A stretch of DNA of 15,295 nt from Hyphochytrium catenoides. Its lineage: Eukaryota > Sar > Hyphochytriomycetes > Hyphochytriales > Hyphochytriaceae. Every line of letters begins with the position of its first letter. The stretch's first letter is position 1. The notes beneath the pieces were generated by a model. The model was not told the DNA's origin and made no database searches. It saw only the letters and a program-made list of their open reading frames with translations. The stretch spans positions 1 to 15,295 of the forward strand of contig FLMG01003205.1 of assembly GCA_900088475.1 (NCBI GenBank), given 5' to 3'. Positions 1 to 9,307 of this stretch are shown here, piece after piece. The translations under genes were made by a program, and so were the position numbers.

Positions 1-276
1 CAGGCTGCGAGACCTCAGCTTGCGTCCCGCGTCTGGCGGCCCTTCGTCTGGGCGCCGCTGACGCCGTTCCTGCTTGTGGGTTCTCCCCACCGCCAGCAGC
101 AGCTACTCCGCGGCCCCGAGCTGCTGAAGCTGCTGGCCGCCGTTGTCTGCTGCCTCTTCTGGTTTGCACCATCCTTCTCCTGCTATCCTTTCCACTTCTC
201 GTCTCCTCCTCTCGCTCGTCCGCTCCTTGCTAGGTCCGCTAGCCAGGCTTCCAGTTACGAAAAAAACGAGAGGTAA
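1..276 (+). CDS. possible C-terminal part of a gene entering from the left edge
   Basis: The frame is open from base 1 to a TAA/TAG-type stop ending at 276, about 91 codons with no start required inside the window. The first 55 codons are GC-rich, and a hydrophobic stretch (LLKLLAAVVCCLFWF) could be a membrane segment. After about base 145 the + strand becomes pyrimidine-rich, which looks more like an intron or UTR than a coding exon. The opposite strand is also open from an ATG at 172-170 to base 1, reading an Arg/Ala-rich low-complexity peptide, so the left edge could instead hold the 5' end of a minus-strand gene. I recognise no family on either strand. The choice between the two strands is unresolved. 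Confidence 0.25.
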   Translation, partial: QAARPQLASRVWRPFVWAPLTPFLLVGSPHRQQQLLRGPELLKLLAAVVCCLFWFAPSFSCYPFHFSSPPLARPLLARSASQASSYEKNER

Positions 277-900
277 AGCTCAAGCTACCATGTAGTATTA
301 TATGGGTCAGATGTCTGAGACTTGTCTGGTGACGGGGAAATTACTAAGTGATATTAACAAGCTTATACGATACAGTACTTGGTATTGGAGAGCCTGAATG
401 GTCCTGAGGCTCCCAGAGACTTGGGATGGATGGGTGAAGGGGTTGTTGGCTGGGTAGGGGAACGTAGTTCACCACACTTGTCATCAATCACGGGCAATCC
501 CAGAAAATTTTCGAACGTACATGTAGAAGTAAGGCCCTTCGTGAAAGTTTGAAGGAGGAGGTTTATTTTCTAGAACTAGTCTCAAAAAGTAAAATACGTC
601 TATTTTCAGCTTTGGTCAGTATTCTTCTTACTCCCTGCTCAAAGCTGTGAGTAGTGAGTCCTATTACTACGACATCCTTGGAACTCGACACTGAACCAAC
701 AGGTTGAACAGGGAAGTCAAGAAAGAACAAAGCCTACACCGACACTGTCTAATCCTCAACCGCTTCCCACTATTTGCATGTAGTAAACTGTTAGGAGCCA
801 CCTTGGGCCTTACCTAATAATATGCCGATCAAGGTGTTGGGAACCTCCTTCGGCCCTTGATGGAGAGACATTAGGGGAGAGTAACTTTCTTGGAAGATCA
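277..900. other. spacer without a recognisable gene
   Basis: No long open frame, splice-consistent exon set, RNA gene or inverted repeat was found here. Composition is mixed and stops are frequent in all frames. Confidence 0.6.
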
Positions 901-916
901 GTGGGGGAGTGCCAAA

Positions 917-1036
917 CGAGAGAGAGAGAGAGAGACGGAGACAGAGACAGAGAGAGAGAGAGAGAGAGAGATGAAGGAGAGGGAGAGAGAGAGGGAGAGA
1001 GAGGGAGAGAGGGAAGAATGAGAGAAAGAGAAAGAC
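917..1036. repeat. GA/TC microsatellite and purine tract
   Basis: Near-perfect GA dinucleotide runs (from 917 and again around 947-970) pass into an imperfect GAGA/GGGAGA purine-only stretch. The purines are all on the + strand. Open frames over it on both strands (Arg/Glu repeats on +, Ser/Leu repeats on -) are translation artefacts of the repeat. Confidence 0.9.
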
Positions 1037-1116
1037 AAACCACACTAGACAGAGTTGACAAAGAAGAGGAGAGAGAGGAAGAAAGAGACGCGACTGCCAA
1101 AAGGCAAGGAGGATAG

Positions 1117-1675
1117 AAATGGAGTCTCTTCAACCTCAACAGAGAATGGAGATTGACCGGTAAACAGAGAGAGAGTAAAGCACCACAGTCCCTTCTTCCC
1201 CTTGTGAAGAGAACTTCTTCCTCATCATCCCTCTCGTACCTCCTACATGGTTGCTCTATGGAAGCTGTGTACGCGCATGTGTGCCTGTTGATGGCAAGAG
1301 AACGAACTGTAGAAGAGAAAAAGAACGCCTCTAAGTGGCCGTCCAGCTCTCCTGCCGTTGCAAATGTTCGATACTCTTACCGCCGCTTGCTTGCGCCGGA
1401 GCTCTTGATGATACTTCTGTTACAGTCATCAAGCGGACCTTATTTACCTTCGCGCTAGCCAACATCAGATCTGCGGCTGTATGTAAGAGACCCCTCAGAG
1501 ATAATCTGATAGGACAGTCTGATGGCGATTGCCGGTTCCCTAGATCAGCGGAGGATAGAGAAAGAGCAGACGATGGCGACCCGATTGTTTGGGAGGACCT
1601 TTGTTTAGAGTACTGATTAGGAAGGAGAGTGAGCACCTTCCTGGAAGCGATTAGGATTTTGCCTAACTGCGGAGA
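1117..1675. other. 5' flank of the F-box gene
   Basis: Overlapping open frames of 93 to 101 codons exist on both strands between 1153 and 1636, but none resembles a known family and no splice pattern links them to the F-box exon. An in-frame stop (TAA at 1664-1666) precedes the chosen F-box start. The stretch most likely contains the promoter and 5' UTR; I could not identify a TATA box or initiator with confidence. Confidence 0.4.
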
Positions 1676-4467
1676 ATGCCAGAGAAGTGTAGGATATCAA
1701 CTGTTGCGCCTCTTAGCACAATGCCCCCACATCTACCAAGCAATAGCCACTGCACCCCTATGGCTGTGGAAGACTGGGTGGAGTCAGAAGTACTTCGAGC
1801 ACCTCAGCCCATCTCTCTACATCCTAGATACTCTCTGCATGTCCCTCCAGAACTCGTTGGCTATGTGCTTTCGTTCCTAGATGGTGACACTCTGTTGGCA
1901 GCAGGAAGGGTGTGCAGGTTGTGGGAGAAGTGGGCGAGGCAGCGCTCCGTGTGGAAGAATATCTGTCAGGCCAAGTGGCCGACCCTTCGACAAGGGACGC
2001 TGCCGCAGCTCCCAGGGGCGCCAGACTATGATGTAGGTTACGAAGAACTGGGGAGAGAGTGCCATTAGATGGTCTTGTGGTTCTATGACTCCTCTCATAG
2101 CTGTTCACAAAGCGCTACGTCCTCTGTTTTCTCCTGGTTTTGCTTGGCTTCTCTATCTAATTATCTGTCCTTGAACGGCAAGCCCGGACCGCAGTGTGGT
2201 CTCCCATGCATCCTCTTCTTACCCCTGTCCCTTCTACTTGTGCAGCTGATCCGGCTGTACCAGGGCTCCTGGAGGAAGTGCTACTTAGAGCACGATCAGG
2301 TAAGAAGCCGGAGCTACGTTCCTCTGTTCTTGTCCGCTCTAATATTTTCCTCTGATCTCTGTCTCTCTTCTCTTTGCCCACTTCTTGCCAATGTTGCAGA
2401 GAAACCAAAGTGCCGAACTCTATGTAAACCTGCCAAACTTCTCTCAACTCTCAGATGAGCGGATCGAATCGCCTACCTTCTCCATAGGCGAACACCACTT
2501 TTGTCTTTGGATCTACCCTAGAGGAAACCCTCACGAAGCAGAGTATGCAGGCAGAGTTCTCTCCATGTACCTAGTGATGACGGACCTGGATCAGCGGGAC
2601 CCTGAGTGGGTCACATGTGCAGTTTTCACGCTAAAGGTTATCAATCAAAAGGATAGTAGAAAGTCCCTTGAATGGCATTCTTCCTTGAGTGACATTCGCT
2701 TCGATGAGCAACTGACCAACTGGGGCGTGCACTCGCTTGGCCGTCTGGATTGCCTGATGAACCCTGACAATGGCTTCTTAATGGGTGACACGCTGAAAGT
2801 GGGCGTGAGGCTCCGCCTGATGACAATTACCTGCTATCTGGTGACGGAGGACGACATGAAGAACCACAGGGGCTTTGGACTGGCAGATATGGAGAAAGTC
2901 AGGTCGATAGAGCTTCTCTTTTGCAGCACGTACTTTGACATGCTCAAACAGATAGCAGAAGCTTTGGACGTTAGCCCTGACCACATTCGCCTCTGGTGCT
3001 TCAATCAACCGATCTCAACGGGCTTTGCTCTTCGACCACGCCGCCTGTTATCCAGTCTTAGTGGTGCCCGGTATTTCCTCCCTATGTTTGGAGGGCTTCT
3101 ACGGGACGGGATCGACATCGATGCCTATTCCAGCTGTTATCTATATGTAGAGGACATCTGCCACAGACCGCGGATAGTGCCTTCCTTACTATCGCCCCAA
3201 CCCTCACCTAGGCCAGAGAGAGCGGAGAAAGGAATCCAGCAGGATGCCTCTTTCTCTCGTGGCTCCGATCGCAGAACAACCGAGGCGCCGGGTGGGACTA
3301 TTACACAGCCTTCTCCCACGGCAGAGGTCTGTGCACTACTATTTATTAAATATCTCAACCCTTTCAACGGGGAGCTGGTCTACTTAGGTAGATGTGCCTA
3401 CGACGACGCCATAACTACATTAGCACTGGCCGGGCTTGTAGGACAGCGGCTGGGCATAGACCCGCTAGCTCTAGATATATTCAGAGAGGATATCATTCCT
3501 TCTGGGGAGCTGATACAGGTCCCAGTGACCAACATGCCTATCAAGGGATCTAGGGAGGAGGTCAGAGACGCAGATGTCCTGATATTTGTTCTGCGCTCTT
3601 CGCGTTTCTCTGCCCAGGATATCTGCGCGGTCCTTCTTCGTAAGTCAATCAAACGATTTTTGACCCTTGATTTCCTGTCGTTACGTCTCCCTTCTCCGCT
3701 TTATCCTGTCTTATCCACCAGTGCGATTTCTCCCTTCCCTGTCTAAATTTTCTCACGGGGCCAATATTCTCTACTCACAATCTGCCTTTGTCTACGTTCA
3801 TGGTGCGACCCTTGTAGAGTCGCTTTACCGAAGAGCGCAAGATCTTTACGACCAGGAGATAGGCCTAGTGACCCTCCACCAGGTGGAAACTTTGTCGGAG
3901 AAGCTCGGAATCCAGAAGTTCAGAGTCCGCAGTGCATTCAGAAAGTGCAATGAAGATCCTAAAGCAACCCTAGGCTATATCATGCAGGGCAGGCACCTGG
4001 GCTTTATATGCGATAACTGTGGAGAGACAGACTTCCGCGGCTACCGCTTTAACTGCAAGACCTGTGAGGACTATGACCTCTGCGACAAATGCCAAGGTAT
4101 TTTGAGAGGGGTTGCACTGGTCCTTGAGTTCCTTAGTCTTCGGGAATACGCGCTCGCTCTTGGCTGATCACCAGCTTGGATCTCCTCCTCTTGAGTATGG
4201 CTCTCAACCAAGACTAACCACACTGCTTACGTGGCTCTCATAGAAACTGCGACGCGGGTGACTCATCGCTACGCAAACATCAACGGGAAATGGCAGAAGC
4301 AGCCTAATTTTGTGGATCATGACATGACGCACGAGGTGGCGAGGATATCTCCAGTCTTCCACAACTATGGAGGGAACCAGAAGAGATGCAAGTCCGCAGT
4401 GGTGCACCCTTTCCATAGCTATCCGTCAGTGAAATTTGACATGGAGAAGGTTGCTGCCGCAGATTGA
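1676..4467 (+). CDS. F-box / MATH / USP7-like ubiquitin-like / ZZ zinc-finger protein, five exons
   Basis: Proposed exons are 1676-2032, 2246-2299, 2400-3639, 3818-4096 and 4244-4467; all junctions are GT-AG and phase-consistent, giving 717 residues. An F-box lies at about 55-100 (VPPELVGYVLSFLD, VCRLW), followed by the usual Trp/Tyr-rich tail from exon 2. A MATH (TRAF-like) domain spans about 150-280, with FTLKVINQKD and LMNPDNGFLMGDTL. Residues 303-390 and 447-540 match the ubiquitin-like modules of the USP7 C-terminal (ICP0-binding) region. Residues 552-608 look UBA-like (inference). A ZZ finger follows, with C615, C618, C630, C633, C639, C642, H669 and H673. F-box proteins recruit substrates to SCF ubiquitin ligases through SKP1; MATH and HUBL bind partners in USP7. 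The USP7 protease domain is absent. The start at 1676 follows an in-frame stop and has A at -3; Met codons at 1721 and 1760 are alternatives. Function is inferred; the domain calls are strong. Confidence 0.85.
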
Positions 4468-4725
4468 GAGACAGCGAGAAGAGGGATAGAATGCTGCTAG
4501 AACTATGCCTTTTCTCTAGTCAGAGAGTAGCTGTGTACATTAATGATAAAACAAAAGTAAAGGCTTTGCCAACAAATCGGCCGTTCATGGAGGTCTATGG
4601 GCTTGAAAGCCGTCTCGGAAGTTGTCTCACCTCCTCTATATACAATGGGCTAATGGTACAAAGCTAGTCTCCACTTCCTTCCTTTTCTAACATATGTTGA
4701 TCTGCTACTTCGTTCGTTGGGAGTA
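4468..4725. other. intergenic, 3' flanks of two converging units
   Basis: This stretch lies between the stop of the + strand F-box gene and the stop of the - strand recombinase-like ORF, so both 3' UTRs should lie here. No canonical AATAAA signal stands out. A 67-codon + frame across it has no protein-like features. Confidence 0.5.
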
Positions 4726-5289
4726 CTATTGCACAGAGAGAGCCGGTACCTCGCTCTGCCTCTCAAGAGACATCTCTGGAAACACGGAAGGGGATGAGTC
4801 GTCTTCCGTATGTAGTGACGACTTGCACCCTGACAGGGCTTCCTCTTGGTAAACCTGATGCTCCTGAGGCTGGATATCATTCCTCTTGAGAAACATCATA
4901 TAGCACGTCTTCCCTATAGTGTGATCGTACCCTTCCGCGTGCTGAAGATAATTTGCCGCCAAGCAGACATCCTGAATGATCTGAAGGCTGACTTGTTGCT
5001 GGTGATAGAGGAAGTCCAAATACCGGCTGAAATGAGCAGGATTGATGGGAGGATGAACAAATAGATGATGTGCCTGGCCCCATGACACCCATTTCTCCCA
5101 GTGTTCAAGATAAGCCTGAGGAATGCTCACGCTCTTTTTCCAGTGGTGCTTTGCGCCAGTAGGAGATAGAATCCCGCCCTGTGTTCGTCGGCGCACTAAA
5201 GCTGCATTATGCCCGAATCCCTGTTGATGGTAGTGTGATCGCGGACTCGTGGTCCTGCCGAAGCTATCTTCACAGATAACATGCACCAT
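4726..5289 (-). CDS. orphan tyrosine-recombinase-like core-binding (SAM-like) domain protein
   Basis: This is a single uninterrupted 187-codon frame with an ATG at 5289 in good context (A at -3, G at +4), two codons downstream of an in-frame TGA. Residues 58-120 follow the pattern of the helical N-terminal core-binding domain of tyrosine recombinases: YLEHWEKWVSWGQAHHL, then a Pro-containing turn, HFSRYLDFLY, then SLQIIQDVCLAANYLQ. In that family this domain clamps DNA while a separate C-terminal domain carries the Arg/His/Arg/Tyr active site. No catalytic domain is visible downstream before the F-box gene. The ORF is therefore either a broken Crypton-like element, a domesticated DNA-binding protein, or a chance resemblance. 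Its tail (residues 135-187) is polar and unrecognised. No terminal repeats were seen. The assignment rests on pattern only. Confidence 0.4.
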   Translation of the reverse strand: MVHVICEDSFGRTTSPRSHYHQQGFGHNAALVRRRTQGGILSPTGAKHHWKKSVSIPQAYLEHWEKWVSWGQAHHLFVHPPINPAHFSRYLDFLYHQQQVSLQIIQDVCLAANYLQHAEGYDHTIGKTCYMMFLKRNDIQPQEHQVYQEEALSGCKSSLHTEDDSSPSVFPEMSLERQSEVPALSVQ

Positions 5290-5358
5290 ATTTCACTAAT
5301 CCCTGGCTTGCAGCAAATGGGACACGTCTCGAAAGTTGGCAAATCAGCAGCAGGCGCT

Positions 5359-5516
5359 CTAGCAGTCCCTAGCTGAACGCTCTAAAGTGCAGGTGTCGTC
5401 GGATGTCCGATCCTCTGGGAGTTTGAAGCGCCGCCAGGAGTGCTCTTGCAGAAGTTTCGATGCTGTTTCTCTCTGATCTTTGATGGCGCGGTAGAGTTGG
5501 TCTCGCTCTCGTTCTG
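5359..5516 (-). CDS. possible 3' terminal exon of a coiled-coil protein
   Basis: After a pyrimidine-rich acceptor (TTAG at 5520-5517) one frame runs 52 codons to a stop at 5361-5359. It reads as a charged helix (ERDQLYRAIKDQRETASKLL) followed by a polar tail. Its phase requires one base from an upstream exon, and this matches the donor at 6084 of the candidate exon 6229-6085. An alternative frame from the same acceptor is also open, so the call is tentative. No family is recognised. Confidence 0.25.
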
Positions 5517-5629
5517 CTAACGAAGAAAATTATGGTCTGTTGGTTTAGAAGACTCGTTCTACAAACCTCCATATTTTCCTTTCCTCTCTCTCTTGAAGTT
5601 CTACAAGTAGTAGGTTTTTCATGAGATCA

Positions 5630-5865
5630 TGAGAGGGAGACAGAGGCTGGCGGGGAGAGAAAGTAAGAGAGAACAGCCAAAGTGGGAGAGACAGAGCAGA
5701 AGGGAAAGAGAAAGAGAGAGCGAGAGATGATAAGAGATTTTTTCTTGTCAAATGCGTATAGGTTATAAGGCCTGATGTGATAGGGATGAGTGACAGACAG
5801 AGAGAGACAGAGCAACAGAGAGAGAAAGGTACAGAGATGAGAGGTGAGAGAGAAGGGAAAGAAGT
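5630..5865. repeat. imperfect GA-rich purine tract
   Basis: This stretch is dominated by GAGAGA, GACAGAGA and GGGAGAGA units on the + strand, so the - strand is an extended TC tract. It could act as a long polypyrimidine tract inside a minus-strand intron between the candidate exons on either side. Frames over it are low-complexity and were not taken as genes. Confidence 0.75.
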
Positions 5866-6084
5866 TTGGGTTTGGGTGCAGTTGGGGTCAGACGAGACAG
5901 CGGCCTAACCTTGATCTTCGCACTGGATTCTTGAAACCTCCCGCCTGTTCGAGCCTACTCTTTCTCCCTATCTAGTGTATCTCATTACTTATCGTAGCAC
6001 TTGTGGGAGGTGGAGTTTCTATGGAGTTACAATCAAACATGAAGTGGAAGAAAGGATCTGTCTTTAACAAGATTACATCTCTAC

Positions 6085-6229
6085 CCACTCTGTCTCGCGC
6101 CCTTTCAAGACCTTTTAGCCTCAATGCTAAAATCCCCCAATCCTGTTCCGCACGAGAGATGCACCTGCCTCTCCACTCCCGCAAAACGGCCCTTTCCGTG
6201 TCCACCGTCGGGCGGGATAATCCAAGGAT
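6085..6229 (-). CDS. possible internal exon, coiled-coil-like
   Basis: A 48-codon minus-strand stretch lies between an acceptor (GCGGTAG) and a GTAGAG donor at 6084. It reads Arg/Glu-rich helical sequence including RAEQDWGILALRLKGLERAR. Its phase-1 donor fits acceptors at 5601 and 5517 downstream; joining to either keeps a charged helical reading frame. A strong GTAAAG donor at 6329 upstream would leave a 100-base intron before it, but no convincing preceding exon was found. The opposite strand is also open here (6003-6239), so strand is uncertain. Confidence 0.25.
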
Positions 6230-6239
6230 CTACCGCTGA

Positions 6240-7393
6240 AGGGCAGAAGATAATGTGATGTAGTCTGTTCGACCTGATACTATGCCGGTCTGGCCCTTTA
6301 TGGGTCGAACTCTCGGGAGCGTTCTTTACCTTCAGATGTTCCTTCTAGAAAGGTACCGCCCGCTAAGAGTGCATGTAACCCTCGTATGTTTATTTAGACT
6401 GTACTCGATTTCAGGGAATTGTACTACCATTATCTTCCTTCTGTATCTGCAACTAACAACTACACCGCACAGCTCCGGCTTATTTTCTGTGATTTGGCCT
6501 GATGTCACACCCCTTGTGTGTCTCTCATTTGCTCGGTCTTCATTTTCCACTGTTTATGCCTCTCTGGACACAAAGGCGAGGCTATCTGTCTATCGTCACT
6601 TGTCACTTCTTGGGAAAAAGATACTATACCTCCTGCGGACATAGTATTTAAAACGATCATAACGGTATTAATCCTGCAGATAGGGTATTGAATAATGCAT
6701 CCGGCAGATGGTGGAGAACCTTGTCATGAGATCATAGAGAACTGGTAGCCTTCTGATTGGTCCCCTGCCTGGTGACGTTTAGGCAGCGTCACAGGAAGAC
6801 TTCGAAATCCTAGATTTATCATGTGAATAAAGGGTAGTTCTAGCTCTATGGGAGTGCAAGGGCGAAGAACCTAAAGTGTCTCGCCCATTTAAAATAGGAA
6901 TGGAGGACAGTGCAGGCCGGGCTTTTTGTCTATCCTAGACATTCCCCTGAACACTAGTAGTTCTTCCAAAGGCCTGCCTGCAGTAAGGTGCGATTTAGGT
7001 CAAATAAAAGTACAGCCTTTCGATTGTGTTGTATCGCACGCGCCGCATCATGACATAACTGACTAAAGGCAGGACCATTGGCATTCTTTTGTCTTTTGGG
7101 GTTTATTTCTATAGAGCTAAACTCTTGGTTCTAAGTTCTAAATCTCTTGTCATTTCCTCCAAAAGCTGGAGTAGTGACCAAGACGGGTCCTCGCCTTTCA
7201 GCTTGCAGTCTTGACAAGGATGGTTCTCCACGAAACTAATGCTTATTTGGCCGACGTTAGACGAAATGTCACAGGACGACTTGCACCAGGGATCCGTGTT
7301 TTACGAAAGAGTTAACCTAAAATAGCAGGTTGCACAGACAGGCTGTCTGGAGATGATGAGCTGGATGATGTGTGGTCGGCCTTTGGTTGATGG
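6240..7393. other. spacer, no supported gene
   Basis: Frames of 72 (-) and 120 (+) codons around 6282-6644 have no recognisable motifs. From about 6640 the sequence is AT-richer with dense stops in all frames. No tRNA, repeat array or mobile-element ends were seen. Confidence 0.5.
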
Positions 7394-7677
7394 ATGAAGT
7401 GCACTAAATCTTTGGTGCTGATGGCTCTTCGCACATCAATCCAGTCGGTCAGTCAGTCTGCCGCCCCATCTCATCACACCGCTTCGGGCAGCCAGTCCAT
7501 CTTTCTTTGTCTGGTCTCTGTGAGCACTGATTGCTTGCTGTGGCTGGACTTATTATGTGCTGGATGCTGGCTCCTCCATCGTGACTGGTAGGGGATGATG
7601 ACCAGGTGTAGGAAGGAGGTACACTGGAGCGGAGCCAGAGGGCACAGGGGCCAGGGCTACAGCTCTGTATAGATGCA

Positions 7678-7714
7678 AGGAGGAGAAGAAGATGGAGGAG
7701 GAGGAGGAGGAAAC
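7678..7714. repeat. GGA trinucleotide repeat
   Basis: An imperfect (GGA/GAA) run on the + strand with at least six consecutive GGA units. It sits 40 bases upstream of a G11 homopolymer. Confidence 0.85.
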
Positions 7715-7754
7715 AAGGCCCGCGAGATGATATTTCCCGATATGATAAGTGGTT

Positions 7755-7765
7755 GGGGGGGGGGG
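7755..7765. repeat. poly-G run of 11
   Basis: Eleven consecutive G bases on the + strand, the longest homopolymer of G in the window. It is prone to length error in sequencing. Confidence 0.9.
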
Positions 7766-9307
7766 CTAAGGCGTGCGAGCATTGCATTGTCTTTGTTATT
7801 ATCTCAAAGGCTGGCATTGCTGCAGCCTAAAGGTGATACAGGAGATACAGGAAGGACGAGGATGGTAGGGAAATGATGATGCGCCACACCTCTTCTCCTG
7901 GCTCTGTCGCTGCACTCAGACGACGCACGTCCTCCCGCTCGTGATATCAGCTGCAGTAGTTAGGCGGCGCAGCTGTTGCTTGTTCACGCTCATGGCGTCA
8001 TCAGCTGCTTGGACGTGGTAACAGGAAAATGGGAGCATACAGACAGAAGAGAAAGCGAGTGAAGAAGGGACATCGTTTGAGCACTCGCTCCTTGAGTTAG
8101 ATATCCCGACCTAATCGGAGATGAATGGTAGTGATGTCAAGTGAAAGAGACGTGATTGGGCTTAGCAGGCTGTGTGACCGGACAAAATTTTCCTCATCCT
8201 CTGTTCTATCTTTCTTGTTATGTGGAAGGTCACCTGATATTCTGCCATGGTGATATAAAAAGGAGGCAGAAAAGAGAAACATGCCTTGTACTCGATCAGT
8301 CTTCAGAGTTCTGACGGCTGCAAGAGCTATCGCACAAGTTTAAAAAAGAAGCTCAGTTTCAAATTTTTCATTCGTTTGAATGGTGGAGGTCGCTACGGTT
8401 CTGTCTATATCACTTGCTTGTGACGACGATTCAGCGGCGTAGAGGCTAGATGTCGGTTGTTTGTCTAATGCTCCTAAAGCAGAATAAAGCGAAAGGGCGG
8501 CGTAGCCCTACTAATATCACTCATATCGCAGATGATAAGTATCGTCAAGAAGTACTAGAGGGCAAGGGAAGCTGCTCCTCTGCCTCACCGCGTTTAAGCA
8601 GGCTGAGAGACGATCGTCATTCAAAGGCTTATCGACCCCCGGCATACCTCTCATTCTAGGACGCTGCGACAACCTCCTTGAATGACGCTAGTGCCATCGC
8701 CCTTGGCGGACAGCGGTAAGTATGACCAAGGTCTTCGTTTGCGGTATTGTAGGGCCAATGCCCCTATCTAGCGTAGGTTTGAACGAGTCCAGTAGAGCTT
8801 CCTCTGTTTGCCCAGAGCGAAAGGAATCTTCTATATGTAGCATCCTCCTTTGTTGCACAAGTGCGCTGTGTGAGACAAAAGCAACAAACCAATGAATGAA
8901 CGGTGAAGGATGAAGGTTTAGTGTGAGAGAAAGATGTAGGTGTTCAGTGCAAAGGGAGCAAAATATCATCACTCCCAAACTGATTGTCTTGTCCCAACCC
9001 TAGGTTTGAGCAGGTGTGACCATCTTATACGCAAGCCTCCGCTTAACCATCTCTAAAGCAGGAGAGAGCGCTCCTCCTTGTGCGAAGCTAGCTTAAACAG
9101 AAGATGGAGAGTGATTCGTGGTGGTGGTGGTTCGTAAGTGAGTGGTGACTCCAGCCGCTAGTCCAGACTCCGGATCGCCCAGTCAACCTCGGACTCCTAC
9201 TCTTCTTTAACAACCTGAGAACGCTGGGGTTACTGGCAAAACAGCAGCCACTAGAGGATGGATGATAGCAATCATGCTAGTAGCTTTCTATAAGAGTTCG
9301 ATTATCG

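Larger units (their letters stand above)
7394..9307. other. long spacer with scattered short open frames
   Basis: About 1.9 kb without a recognisable coding set. The longest frames (7449-7817 minus, 8688-8978 minus, 7673-7876 plus) are low-complexity or lack motifs. A perfect-looking GTAAGT donor on the + strand at 8716 follows an ATG at 8681, which could be a short first exon, but no phase-matched acceptor with protein-like sequence was found downstream. The segment 8688-8870 on the minus strand reads moderately protein-like and might be a terminal exon of an unidentified gene. Confidence 0.45.

Noticed and set aside
791-1139. Open frames on both strands over the GA tract
   Set aside because: They translate the microsatellite into Arg/Glu or Ser/Leu repeats and contain nothing else.
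1331-1636. Overlapping 93- to 101-codon frames on both strands
   Set aside because: No motif or splice link to a recognisable gene; mirror-image frames of similar length suggest chance openness.
4846-5064. 72-codon + strand frame rich in Leu/Ile
   Set aside because: It is antisense to the helical core of the 187-codon minus ORF, which has better context and composition.
4817-7287. Identical 13-base word GACGACTTGCACC at 4817-4829 and 7275-7287
   Set aside because: One or two identical 13-mers are expected by chance in a window this long; flanks do not match, so it is not a target-site duplication.
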